The notes below the pieces were generated by a model. The model made no database searches and was not told the DNA's origin. It saw only the letters and a list, made by a program, of their open reading frames with translations. From NCBI RefSeq assembly GCF_013343715.1, contig NZ_JABUNR010000017.1, forward strand, positions 26,835 to 90,834: a DNA stretch of 64,000 nucleotides, read 5' to 3'. This DNA comes from Mesobacillus harenae (lineage in GTDB: Bacteria > Bacillota > Bacilli > Bacillales > Cytobacillaceae). Made by a program: the position numbers and the translations under genes. Below, piece after piece: positions 18,848-26,959 of the stretch (the first letter of the stretch is position 1; every line of letters starts with the position of its first letter).

Positions 18848-18967
18848 TCCAGCTGCAGCGCCTAGCCCCTCGAGTCGCTTCGGTCCACCTGTTGAAGTCA
18901 AAGAACGACTTCACCTGGTGGCCCTCCAGCGCTTGTCGGGGCTGACAAGGCGCTTCCGCTTTTTTTA
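18848..18967. repeat. Dispersed repeat type A, full copy
   Basis: CAGCGCCTAGCCCCTCGAGT ... CAGCGCTTGTCGGGGCTGAC, then AAGGCGCTTCCGCTTTTTTT. Outer arms GCGCC-ta-GCCCC pair with GGGGC-tgacaa-GGCGC; inner hairpin GAAGTC-aaagaac-GACTTC. It abuts the stop codon of the aldehyde dehydrogenase gene (minus strand) with no gap. Confidence 0.88.
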
Positions 18968-20458
18968 TTAAAAATAGGTTAGGGGTTGTTCGTTTAGGTC
19001 TGCGATAACTGACTTTGTTTCTAGGTATGCGTCTAGAGCATTTGGACCTAGCTCGCGTCCCAGTCCACTTTGCTTATAGCCGCCAAAGGGGGCGGTCGGT
19101 GTAAGAACTTGATATGTGTTCACCCAAATGGTGCCTGCCTGAATTTCCTGAGCCATTTTTAAGCCGCGCTTAAAATCCTTTGTCCAAACGGCTGCAGCAA
19201 GTCCATATATTGTGCTATTAGCTATTTCAATTGCATCATTTTCATCCTTGAAGGAAATTATGGCTCCAACAGGGCCGAATATTTCCTCCTGTGCAATCTG
19301 CATAGTTGGCTTAACATCAGCAAAAACAGTTGGATTAATAAAATAGCCTTCCTCCCGGCTGCTTTTACCGCCAGTTATCATTCTGGCACCTTCCTTCAGT
19401 CCGCTCTCAATATACTGAAGAATTTTATCATGCTGCTCTTTGCTGATAACTGGTCCAAGGTCATTACTCATATCATCCCCTGGGCCAACTGTTAGCTGGG
19501 CTGCCTCTTTCGAAATCAGGGTGACAAACCTCTCATATACACTCTCTTGAACTAAAATTCTGGACCCGGCTTGGCATACTTGGCCAGAATTGAGGAATAA
19601 ACCGAACAGGGCACTTTTAGCTGCCTGCTCCAGGTCAGCATCTTCAAAAATAATATTTGGAGACTTTCCTCCAAGCTCTAGGGTTACTCGCTTAATATAT
19701 GGTGCAGCAGCAGCGAGTATCTTTCTGCCAGTAGATGTTTCTCCGGTAAATGCAATTTTAGGAATATCAGGATGACTGACAATTGCTTTTCCGGCTGCAT
19801 CAGCTCCAGGTAGAACTTGCAAAACACCTTCAGGGATACCGGCTTCATGACAAATCTCAGCAAGTTTTAAAGCTGTTAGTGGTGTTTCAGGGGCAGGCTT
19901 TAAAAGCATGCTGCAGCCTGAGGCAAGAGCAGGAGCTACCTTCCATGCAGGCATAAGAAGGGGGAAGTTCCACGGGGTAATTAGCCCTGCAACACCAATT
20001 GGTTCTTTTACGGTGTAAACGAAATGGTTAGGAGGCGCTCCTGTTGCTGAGAAGGGCTGTGTCAGTCCAAGCGGCTGAGCAGCTAGAGAGGCCATATAAT
20101 CAAAGCATTCGATTACCATTGGTATCTCAACAAAAAGCGCGGTATTTAGAGGCATCCCATTTTCTAACGTCATGATCTGGGCAATCTCCATCTGTTTCTC
20201 ATTTATTAACATCGATACCTGCCTGAGAATTCTCCCTCTTTCAAGCGGTGACATACCTCGCCAGCGCTTATCCGCAAAAGCCTCTTTTGCACCTTCAACA
20301 GCTCTGATTATATCTCCCTCACTAGCTTCACTGACTTCAGTGATTACTTTTCCAGTAGCAGGATTATATACTTTGAAGGTATGGCCACTTTCAGAATCAC
20401 ACCACTCACCATTAATAAAGAGTTGTCTTCGGTTAATCCCGGAAGTAATAGTAGTCAT
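18968..20458 (-). CDS. NAD(P)-dependent aldehyde dehydrogenase
   Basis: A 496-aa ALDH superfamily enzyme oxidising an aldehyde to the acid. Start ATG at 20458 (MTTITSGINRRQLFINGEWC), preceded by AAGGCGGTG; a GTG four codons upstream overlaps that RBS. Catalytic Cys295 lies in NSGQVCQAGSR, the general base Glu261 in ELGGKSPN, and Asn163 in TPWNFPLLMPAWK. The C-terminal PFGGYKQSGLGRELG is typical of the betaine/phenylacetaldehyde-type subfamily. Substrate unknown. It follows the SCP2 and alcohol dehydrogenase genes on the same strand, consistent with the second oxidation step of one pathway. Confidence 0.93.
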   Translation of the reverse strand: MTTITSGINRRQLFINGEWCDSESGHTFKVYNPATGKVITEVSEASEGDIIRAVEGAKEAFADKRWRGMSPLERGRILRQVSMLINEKQMEIAQIMTLENGMPLNTALFVEIPMVIECFDYMASLAAQPLGLTQPFSATGAPPNHFVYTVKEPIGVAGLITPWNFPLLMPAWKVAPALASGCSMLLKPAPETPLTALKLAEICHEAGIPEGVLQVLPGADAAGKAIVSHPDIPKIAFTGETSTGRKILAAAAPYIKRVTLELGGKSPNIIFEDADLEQAAKSALFGLFLNSGQVCQAGSRILVQESVYERFVTLISKEAAQLTVGPGDDMSNDLGPVISKEQHDKILQYIESGLKEGARMITGGKSSREEGYFINPTVFADVKPTMQIAQEEIFGPVGAIISFKDENDAIEIANSTIYGLAAAVWTKDFKRGLKMAQEIQAGTIWVNTYQVLTPTAPFGGYKQSGLGRELGPNALDAYLETKSVIADLNEQPLTYF

Positions 20459-20488
20459 TAATAGATACACCGCCTTAATTATAATTAG

Positions 20489-20524
20489 AGCGTTTCCTGC
20501 CCGTTAGCCTGGTTAGGAAACGCT
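20489..20524. other. Strong hairpin between SCP2 and aldehyde dehydrogenase genes
   Basis: A perfect 10-bp stem AGCGTTTCCT / AGGAAACGCT around a 16-nt loop, inside a 76-bp intergenic gap. On the transcribed (minus) strand it is followed by ctaattataatta, not a T-run, so an mRNA processing or stabilising element, or a partial terminator, is more likely than a full stop. Confidence 0.5.
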
Positions 20525-20534
20525 TACATAAATA

Positions 20535-20966
20535 TCAGACTGCTATTTCTTCTCGTCCTGTTTTAATGAGATATTCACGGTAAAGCGGATACCATTGCTG
20601 AAGTTGGGGAACGACCTTTAACGATTTTGATAGAGGTCCGGTGGCCTTCATTTGCTGCCGTGCAAGAGCTTGGGTCAAATCTACTTTGCCAAGCCAAAAC
20701 TTATGACCGATATCAGCAGTCATTTCAAATGTTAATTCAGGGTTTAAATCAGTTTCGCCATAAATAACATCAATGCTTCCTTGATCATTAGGCACCCAAG
20801 TCATCTTCGCTTCTGGTTTATGATAAATGTATTGAACAAGTGCGTCATGCTTATCTGATTTCACATAGGATTTCATAATTGCCTTTGATTGTTCCGAATC
20901 CTTCACTTCTTGAAAAAACCCTTCAAATACCTGATATAGTTCCTCTGCGGATTGAAAATACGGCAT
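20535..20966 (-). CDS. SCP2 sterol-carrier-like lipid-binding protein
   Basis: A 143-aa protein resembling the SCP-2 sterol transfer domain: a central hydrophobic pocket fold with the stretch DLNPELTFEMTADIGHKFWL and a LSKSLKVVPQLQQWYPLYRE C-terminus. In bacteria such proteins bind or present hydrophobic substrates. ATG with GAGGAGTTATCT. It lies between the alcohol and aldehyde dehydrogenase genes (27 bp from the former), which suggests that the pathway's substrate is lipophilic. Assignment by fold-like pattern; ligand unknown. Confidence 0.75.
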   Translation of the reverse strand: MPYFQSAEELYQVFEGFFQEVKDSEQSKAIMKSYVKSDKHDALVQYIYHKPEAKMTWVPNDQGSIDVIYGETDLNPELTFEMTADIGHKFWLGKVDLTQALARQQMKATGPLSKSLKVVPQLQQWYPLYREYLIKTGREEIAV

Positions 20967-20993
20967 AGATAACTCCTCCTCATTTTTTATCGG

Positions 20994-22094
20994 TTAAAAT
21001 TCAACTACACTTCTTGCCACTTTTCCTTCCTTTATATCCTGGAATGCTTCGTTAATCCCATCGAGAGACTGGTAAGTTTTTGAGATTAGTTCATCAAGCT
21101 TTATTTTATTTACCATGTACAAATCGAGTATTTTAGGAACATCTACAATTGGATTGCTTTGTCCATACCAAGATCCAGTTATCGTTCTGCTTTGAGCAGG
21201 TATTGAAAAAGCGTTTATACTGACGTCGAGGTGGGGTGGTGCTATTCCAACAACAACAGCTGTGCCACCTTTACCTAAGCAGTTGTATGCTTGGGCAATC
21301 GTGTTAGGGTTACCGATGACTTCAAATGCGTAGTCAGCGCCTCTGCCGCCAGTTAGCTCAATGACTTGGTCAATCACGTCATCTTCGCTGGCATCTATCG
21401 TGTCAGTAGCGCCAAACTGCATTGCTAAGTCGAATTTCCTGGGTGAAAGATCAACAGCAATTATTTTTGCAGCTCCTGCAAGCTGGGCAGCTTGAATAAT
21501 GTTAAGTCCGACTCCGCCGGCGCCGATTATAACAACACTGCTTCCGGGTTTAACTTTAGCAGTATTTACTACAGCACCGTAGCCAGTTAACACACCACAT
21601 CCCACTAATGCTGCTTGAGCAAAGGGAACGTCTTTCCTTATTGGGATTACTCCATTCTCGGGTACAACTGTAAATTCACTAAAAGTGCCAGTCATGCTGA
21701 ATTGAAAGATTTCTTCCTCATTTAAGTGAAACCTTGTTGTTCCGTCAGGCATTGTCCCTGATTGGGCAGTTGCTTGGGCTTCATCGCACATATCTTTTCT
21801 GCCGATGTTGCAGTAGTAACAAGTTCCACATTCGGGTACCCAATTCAAGACAACATGATCTCCTTGCTTAACTCTGGTAACACCTTCCCCTACATCTTCC
21901 ACGATTCCAGCGCCTTCATGTCCGAGTACCATGGGGACTGGCAGTGGAAGATCAGCAGATACAACGTGAAGATCACTGTGGCATATTCCCGCTGCTTTAA
22001 TCTTTACGAGAACTTCTCCTTTCTTGGGAGGTCTAAGTTCCACATCTTCAATTGTTACAGGTTGGCCATAATCTTTTAATACGGCAGCTTTCAT
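20994..22094 (-). CDS. Zinc-dependent alcohol dehydrogenase (MDR family)
   Basis: A 366-aa medium-chain dehydrogenase. Catalytic zinc ligands: Cys38 in AAGICHSDLH and His59-Glu60 in LGHEGAGIVEDVG; four structural-zinc Cys are at 89, 92, 95 and 103 (CGTCYYCNIGRKDMC). Rossmann motif GAGGVGLN followed by an acidic residue (AVDLSPRK) predicts NAD rather than NADP. It resembles the class III/NDMA-type long-chain alcohol dehydrogenases. ATG with AAAGGAGGCACCACCAGT. First gene of the minus-strand set, divergent from the R2lox gene. Confidence 0.93.
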   Translation of the reverse strand: MKAAVLKDYGQPVTIEDVELRPPKKGEVLVKIKAAGICHSDLHVVSADLPLPVPMVLGHEGAGIVEDVGEGVTRVKQGDHVVLNWVPECGTCYYCNIGRKDMCDEAQATAQSGTMPDGTTRFHLNEEEIFQFSMTGTFSEFTVVPENGVIPIRKDVPFAQAALVGCGVLTGYGAVVNTAKVKPGSSVVIIGAGGVGLNIIQAAQLAGAAKIIAVDLSPRKFDLAMQFGATDTIDASEDDVIDQVIELTGGRGADYAFEVIGNPNTIAQAYNCLGKGGTAVVVGIAPPHLDVSINAFSIPAQSRTITGSWYGQSNPIVDVPKILDLYMVNKIKLDELISKTYQSLDGINEAFQDIKEGKVARSVVEF

Positions 22095-22136
22095 ACTGGT
22101 GGTGCCTCCTTTTCTTAGGATAGTGTATATAAACCC

Positions 22137-22183
22137 ATTATATTATTCAGAATATTTAAACAACATACCGTATTTATTCGGTA
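22137..22183 (-). promoter_or_regulatory. Candidate promoter and operator of the alcohol dehydrogenase operon
   Basis: On the minus strand: an inverted repeat TACCGAATAAATACGGTA (22166-22183), two bases, TTGTTT (22158-22163), a short 15-bp spacer, and a perfect TATAAT (22137-22142), 43 bp before the start codon. A palindrome just upstream of a weak, poorly spaced -35 is what an activator site would look like. It lies in the divergent region and could serve both directions. Confidence 0.45.
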
Positions 22184-22318
22184 CTCATTTTCGTAATTGG
22201 AGAAACTACCCGAAGAATGTAGGTTTATTTTACCGACGATTTACGAACTTTTGTAATCGCTTTCACTTAGAGTACTGTATAGCTATTAAGTTTTTAAAAA
22301 ATAGGGAGGCGGGAAGGA

Positions 22319-23230
22319 ATGAATAGTTTACCGAAGGTGCATACCGGATTTCAATCTTCTACTGAGAAGCTGTTAGATTGGAATCACCCAATGTATAAGC
22401 TTTATGAGAAAGCGAAAAAATTTGGAGGATGGAATCCAATAGATATTGATTTTTCGGTCGATAGACAAAGTGTATTAAATTCGGGGCCAAAAGAACGAGA
22501 GTTGGTGGCTCAGCTTGTAGCATTATTTGGTGCTGGCGAGGAGGCAGTCACACTTGACTTTTTACCAGTCCTTTATACGATGGCTAACGAAGGCCGGCTC
22601 GAAGATACAATCTATTTGACTACCTTCTTATATGAAGAAGCAAAACATACCGAGTTTTTTGCGAGGTGGCGTCAAGAAGTAGGGATGACAGAGGATCTGT
22701 CAAAATACCATACTGATAATTATAAAAAGGTTTTTTATGAGATGCTGCCACAGGCTATGAATGCTCTCTATACTGACAATTCCCCGGAAGCCCAGGTACG
22801 AGCATTGACAACCTATCACATGGTCGTGGAGGGAATGCTTGCTGAATCAGGCTATCATTCTTTTAGGCTGGGGTTTCAAGCGACTGGATTACTCCCAGGA
22901 ATGATCGAGGGAATTAAGAACTTAGGCCGGGATGAAGGACGTCATATAGGGTTTGGTACATACACCCTTAGGCGTCTCATATCTCAGGATCCAAAGCTGT
23001 ACGATGTTTTTACTGAAACGATGGATGGCCTTCTCCCTTATGCAATTGGCCTGATCAATGACACGATTGCTATTACGGAGGGAGAAGAGATGTATGGGGT
23101 TGACTGGACTATAATGACGGACTATGCAATAAAGCAGTACAATACCAGAGAGGCAAGTATATCAAAAGCAAAGGATCATTTTGATGCCTACCTGGAAATC
23201 GAAGAGGAAGCAGAAGCAATAATTGAGTAG
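22319..23230 (+). CDS. R2-like ligand-binding oxidase (R2lox)
   Basis: A 303-aa ferritin-like protein of the R2lox family (ribonucleotide reductase R2-like, Mn/Fe cofactor). Compared with Geobacillus kaustophilus R2loxI as I remember it, all six metal ligands are present: Glu74 (GAGEEAVTLD), Glu107 and His110 (EEAKH), Glu171 (MVVEGMLAESG), Glu206 and His209 (DEGRH). The two residues that form the Tyr-Val ether cross-link are also present (Val77 and Tyr166). ATG with GGGAGGCGGGAAGG. The true substrate of the family is unknown; the fatty-acid ligand and the neighbouring alcohol dehydrogenase, SCP2 and aldehyde dehydrogenase genes suggest oxidation of a hydrophobic C-H bond. Confidence 0.94.
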   Translation: MNSLPKVHTGFQSSTEKLLDWNHPMYKLYEKAKKFGGWNPIDIDFSVDRQSVLNSGPKERELVAQLVALFGAGEEAVTLDFLPVLYTMANEGRLEDTIYLTTFLYEEAKHTEFFARWRQEVGMTEDLSKYHTDNYKKVFYEMLPQAMNALYTDNSPEAQVRALTTYHMVVEGMLAESGYHSFRLGFQATGLLPGMIEGIKNLGRDEGRHIGFGTYTLRRLISQDPKLYDVFTETMDGLLPYAIGLINDTIAITEGEEMYGVDWTIMTDYAIKQYNTREASISKAKDHFDAYLEIEEEAEAIIE

Positions 23231-23309
23231 CTGATTTAAACCAATTTGGTTTTTATCATAAATGAAGTACCCTTTTCTCTGCTAGTTTCAAATCTCCACC
23301 CCCAATTTG

Positions 23310-23334
23310 GGATGGCACCTGCCATCCTTTTTTT
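23310..23334 (+). terminator. Intrinsic terminator after R2lox gene
   Basis: A perfect 7-bp stem GGATGGC-acct-GCCATCC followed by seven T, 80 bp after the stop. The next 270 bp (to 23603) hold no recognisable gene. Confidence 0.88.
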
Positions 23335-23603
23335 GTTTGTGTATTATTAACCTGTAGAAAGTGGTAACATTTATCGGACCACGGTCCTGTTGTTCATAGA
23401 CTACCTCACACCGGTATAAATCAGGCCGGGATGTTCAGCGATGAAGAGTCAGTATCAACAGGAAGATCTTCCGACGCTAAGATCTATCTATATATATAGA
23501 AGAAACTGGTTGAGCAGAGGGTTCCAATATAAAATTAGGCTAGTAATTAACATGTTATTTTAAGAGTTGATAAATAAGGAAGAAACAAAAAGTAAATCTT
23601 CTC

Positions 23604-23632
23604 TTGTAAACTGGGAGATGAGCCGCTATAAT
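23604..23632 (+). promoter_or_regulatory. S10 operon promoter P1 (sigma-A)
   Basis: TTGTAA, 17-bp spacer, perfect TATAAT, about 200 bp before rpsJ. First of two similarly spaced promoters 69 bp apart. Confidence 0.75.
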
Positions 23633-23672
23633 AGTAAAAGTGTGTAAAACATATATAAAGTGCAAAGAAAAG

Positions 23673-23701
23673 TTGCACTCCAATTATGTTTTCTGTATAA
23701 T
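23673..23701 (+). promoter_or_regulatory. S10 operon promoter P2 (sigma-A)
   Basis: TTGCAC, 17-bp spacer, perfect TATAAT, about 130 bp before rpsJ. Together with P1 it gives tandem promoters for the ribosomal protein superoperon. Confidence 0.8.
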
Positions 23702-23832
23702 AGACAATGTTGGTCTCTGACTGCGATGATGCGGAAGGTTGCTGACACACCCGGCCGCTTTGCCATGGCGAGTGTGTGGGAAATTTCCGTTGAGAAAGTC
23801 TATTTTAAAATAGGCGAAAAGGAGGGAAAATA
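23702..23832 (+). other. S10 operon mRNA leader
   Basis: The 130-nt 5' UTR of the superoperon. It contains a stem ACACAC / GTGTGT (23745-23750 with 23772-23777) enclosing a small GCC / GGC stem, and ends in the rpsJ RBS AAAAGGAGGGAAAATA. Function as a translational or transcriptional control region is inferred from its size and structure only. Confidence 0.4.
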
Positions 23833-24141
23833 ATGGCAAAACAAAAGATTCGTATCCGTTTAAAAGCGTATGATCACAGAATTCTTGACCAATCTGCAGA
23901 GAAAATTGTTGAAACAGCAAAGCGTTCTGGGGCGGCTGTATCTGGCCCAATCCCATTACCGACTGAAAAGACTATTTATACTATCCTGCGTGCGGTTCAT
24001 AAGTACAAAGATTCGCGTGAGCAATTTGAAATGCGCACACATAAGCGTCTAATCGACATCATCAACCCAACGCCACAAACGGTTGATTCACTTATGCGTT
24101 TAGATCTGCCATCAGGTGTAGATATCGAAATTAAACTTTAA
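23833..24141 (+). CDS. rpsJ: 30S ribosomal protein S10 / NusE
   Basis: A 102-aa protein of the 30S head, also the antitermination factor NusE. The start MAKQKIRIRLKAYDHRILDQ, the loop PIPLPTEKTIYTILR and KRLIDIINPTPQTVDSLMRL are standard. First gene of the S10-spc-alpha superoperon, which then runs without a visible strong terminator to rplQ. Confidence 0.99.
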   Translation: MAKQKIRIRLKAYDHRILDQSAEKIVETAKRSGAAVSGPIPLPTEKTIYTILRAVHKYKDSREQFEMRTHKRLIDIINPTPQTVDSLMRLDLPSGVDIEIKL

Positions 24142-24178
24142 TAATAAATAATACAAATCTTTAGGAGGTGTGACTGAA

Positions 24179-24808
24179 ATGACCAAAGGAATCTTAGGAA
24201 GAAAGATCGGTATGACTCAAGTGTTTGCTGAGAACGGTGATCTTATCCCGGTAACTGTAGTTGAAGCTGCTCCAAACGTTGTTCTTCAAAAGAAAATTGG
24301 AGAAACTGATGGATATGAAGCAATTCAATTAGGTTTTGAAGACAAGCGTGAAAAGCTTTCAAACAAACCGGAAAAAGGCCATGTCGCAAAAGCTAACACT
24401 ACTCCTAAGCGCTTCGTTCGTGAATTCAACGGAGTAGACTTAGCAGAGTACGAAGTTGGTCAGGAAGTCAAGGTAGATGTTTTCGCGGAAGGCGATTTAG
24501 TAGATGTAACAGGAGTATCTAAAGGTAAAGGTTTCCAGGGTGCAATCAAGCGCCACGGACAATCTCGCGGGCCAATGGCTCACGGTTCCCGTTACCACCG
24601 TCGTCCAGGTTCAATGGGACCTGTTGCTCCAAACCGTGTATTTAAAGGTAAATTATTACCTGGACGTATGGGTGGAGAGCAGATCACTGTTCAGAACCTT
24701 GAAATCGTAAAAGTGGACACAGAGCGCAACTTGCTTTTAGTTAAAGGTAACGTTCCAGGTCCTAAAAAGGCATTGCTTAAAATCAGAAGCGCTGTTAAAG
24801 CGAAGTAA
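24179..24808 (+). CDS. rplC: 50S ribosomal protein L3
   Basis: Core 50S assembly protein, 209 aa, whose long loop reaches the peptidyl transferase centre (GQSRGPMAHGSRYHRRPGSM). ATG at 24179 follows AGGAGGTGTGACTGAA; an in-frame GTG three codons upstream overlaps the RBS and is rejected. Confidence 0.98.
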   Translation: MTKGILGRKIGMTQVFAENGDLIPVTVVEAAPNVVLQKKIGETDGYEAIQLGFEDKREKLSNKPEKGHVAKANTTPKRFVREFNGVDLAEYEVGQEVKVDVFAEGDLVDVTGVSKGKGFQGAIKRHGQSRGPMAHGSRYHRRPGSMGPVAPNRVFKGKLLPGRMGGEQITVQNLEIVKVDTERNLLLVKGNVPGPKKALLKIRSAVKAK

Positions 24809-24833
24809 CTTCTAGGGAAAGGAGGAAATTGGA

Positions 24834-25457
24834 ATGCCGAAAGTAGCATTATTCAACCAAACCGGATCTCAAGTTGGCGATATCGAACTGAATGATTCAG
24901 TGTTTGGGATTGAACCTAATAACCACGTAATGTTCGAAGCTGTCATCATGCAAAGAGCTTCATTACGTCAAGGTACTCATAAAACTAAAATTCGTTCTGA
25001 AGTAGCTGGCGGCGGACGTAAACCATGGCGTCAAAAAGGTACTGGACGCGCACGTCAGGGTTCGATTCGTTCCCCACAATGGCGCGGAGGCGGTACGGTA
25101 TTTGGACCGACACCACGCAGCTACAGCTATAAATTACCTAAGAAGGTTCGTCGTTTGGCAATTAAATCGGCGTTATCATCTAAAGTGTTGGATGAAAACA
25201 TCTTAGTATTGGAAAACCTTGCATTCGAAGCTCCGAGAACAAAGGAATTCGCAGGCGTATTAAAAGGCTTAGCGGTTGACTCGAAAGCACTAATCGTAAC
25301 TGCAGGGGTAGACGAAAATGTAGCTTTATCAGCACGTAACCTTCCTGGTGTAACGGTTGTTGCAGCTGATGGAATTAACGTTTTAGATGTTTTAAATCAT
25401 GATAAATTAATCATGACTAAAGCAGCTGTTGAAAAAGTAGAGGAGGTGCTTGCATAA
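24834..25457 (+). CDS. rplD: 50S ribosomal protein L4
   Basis: A 207-aa exit-tunnel protein. The extended loop lining the tunnel reads RKPWRQKGTGRARQGSIRSP, with the macrolide-relevant KGTGRAR intact. RBS AAAGGAGGAAATTGGA. The stop overlaps the rplW start by one base (TAATG), indicating translational coupling. Confidence 0.98.
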   Translation: MPKVALFNQTGSQVGDIELNDSVFGIEPNNHVMFEAVIMQRASLRQGTHKTKIRSEVAGGGRKPWRQKGTGRARQGSIRSPQWRGGGTVFGPTPRSYSYKLPKKVRRLAIKSALSSKVLDENILVLENLAFEAPRTKEFAGVLKGLAVDSKALIVTAGVDENVALSARNLPGVTVVAADGINVLDVLNHDKLIMTKAAVEKVEEVLA

Positions 25458-25741
25458 TGGATGCACGTGATATCATTAAGCGCCCCGTAATTACTGAACG
25501 CTCTTCTGACTTGATGGGTGAAAAGAAATACACTTTTGAAGTTGATGTTAGAGCAAACAAGACTCAAGTAAAAGACGCTATTGAACAAATTTTTAGTGTT
25601 GATGTTGAAAAAGTAAACATCATGAACTATAAAGGGAAGTTCAAGCGTATGGGCAAATTCGGCGGATACACTAACAAACGCCGCAAAGCTATCGTAACTT
25701 TAACTGAAGACAGCAAAGAAATCGAATTCTTTGAGGTTTAA
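25457..25741 (+). CDS. rplW: 50S ribosomal protein L23
   Basis: A 94-aa protein at the tunnel exit, docking site for trigger factor and SRP. MDARDIIKRPVITERSSDLM is the standard N-terminus. The ATG overlaps the rplD stop, with the RBS GAGGTGCT inside the rplD end. Confidence 0.98.
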   Translation: MDARDIIKRPVITERSSDLMGEKKYTFEVDVRANKTQVKDAIEQIFSVDVEKVNIMNYKGKFKRMGKFGGYTNKRRKAIVTLTEDSKEIEFFEV

Positions 25742-25771
25742 TCACTTTAATTAGAAGAGGAGGGAAATGAA

Positions 25772-26602
25772 ATGGCGATTAAAAAGTACAAACCTACCTC
25801 TGCCGGTCGTCGCGGCATGACAGCTTCTGATTTCGCTGAAATCACAACTGACAAGCCGGAAAAGTCTTTACTTGCACCGTTAAAAAGAAAAGGCGGCCGT
25901 AACAACCAGGGTAAGTTAACAGTTCGTCATCAAGGTGGCGGTCATAAGCGTCAGTATCGTGTTATCGATTTTAAACGTAACAAAGATGGCATTCCTGGAC
26001 GCGTTGCCACAATCGAATATGATCCAAACCGTTCAGCAAACATTGCGTTAATCAATTATGCAGACGGAGAAAAGCGTTACATCCTAGCTCCTAAAAACCT
26101 AGTAGTAGGAATGGAAGTTATGTCTGGTGCTCAAGCCGACATCAAAGTAGGAAACGCACTTCCACTTATCAACATTCCTGTTGGTACTGTGGTACACAAT
26201 ATCGAGTTAAAGCCTGGCAAAGGCGGTCAATTGGTCCGTTCAGCTGGTACATCAGCACAGGTTCTTGGTAAAGAAGGTAAATACGTTCTTATCCGTTTAA
26301 ATTCTGGTGAAGTTCGCATGATCCTTTCTGAATGCCGCGCGACTGTTGGTCAAGTTGGAAATGAACAGCACGAACTAATCAACATTGGTAAAGCAGGACG
26401 TTCACGCTGGTTAGGCAAGCGCCCAACTGTCCGTGGTTCTGTAATGAACCCTAACGATCACCCACACGGCGGTGGTGAAGGACGTTCGCCTATCGGACGT
26501 AAATCACCAATGTCTCCATGGGGTAAACCAACTCTTGGATTCAAAACTCGCAAAAAGAAAAACAAATCAGATAAATTTATCGTGCGTCGCCGCAAAAAAT
26601 AA
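25772..26602 (+). CDS. rplB: 50S ribosomal protein L2
   Basis: A 276-aa primary 23S-binding protein near the peptidyl transferase centre. The conserved C-terminal loop VMNPNDHPHGGGEGRSPIGR with the functionally important His is present. RBS GAGGAGGGAAATGAA. Confidence 0.98.
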   Translation: MAIKKYKPTSAGRRGMTASDFAEITTDKPEKSLLAPLKRKGGRNNQGKLTVRHQGGGHKRQYRVIDFKRNKDGIPGRVATIEYDPNRSANIALINYADGEKRYILAPKNLVVGMEVMSGAQADIKVGNALPLINIPVGTVVHNIELKPGKGGQLVRSAGTSAQVLGKEGKYVLIRLNSGEVRMILSECRATVGQVGNEQHELINIGKAGRSRWLGKRPTVRGSVMNPNDHPHGGGEGRSPIGRKSPMSPWGKPTLGFKTRKKKNKSDKFIVRRRKK

Positions 26603-26612
26603 CGGGATTGAG

Positions 26613-26637
26613 CTACGGTTCAACAGTAGAACCGTAG
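26613..26637 (+). other. Hairpin between rplB and rpsS
   Basis: A perfect 9-bp stem CTACGGTTC / GAACCGTAG with a 7-nt loop, in the middle of the operon and with no T-run. Probably an mRNA processing or stability element rather than a terminator. Confidence 0.45.
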
Positions 26638-26662
26638 GACAATCACGAAGGGAGGTTCAATC

Positions 26663-26941
26663 ATGGGTCGCAGCTTAAAAAAAGGACCTTTTGTTGATGA
26701 GCATTTGATTAAAAAGATCGAAAAGTTAAATGAAACGGAAGGCAAGCAAGTAGTAAAAACTTGGTCACGCCGTTCTACGATCTTCCCACAATTCATCGGA
26801 CACACAATCGCTGTTTACGACGGTCGTAAACATGTTCCTGTATATGTTACTGAAGACATGGTAGGTCACAAGCTTGGAGAATTTGCTCCATCTCGTACTT
26901 ACAAAGGTCATGCCAGTGATGATAAGAAAACAAGACGCTAA
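26663..26941 (+). CDS. rpsS: 30S ribosomal protein S19
   Basis: A 92-aa 30S head protein contacting S13 and the A-site finger. MGRSLKKGPFVDEHLIKKIE and HKLGEFAPSRTYKGHASDDK are diagnostic. RBS AAGGGAGGTTCAATC. Confidence 0.98.
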   Translation: MGRSLKKGPFVDEHLIKKIEKLNETEGKQVVKTWSRRSTIFPQFIGHTIAVYDGRKHVPVYVTEDMVGHKLGEFAPSRTYKGHASDDKKTRR

Positions 26942-26959
26942 TGAGAGGAGGGCATTCAT

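Noticed and set aside
22099..22326. 75-codon frame in the divergent alcohol dehydrogenase/R2lox region
   Set aside because: It covers the promoter/operator region, has no RBS, and overlaps the R2lox start.
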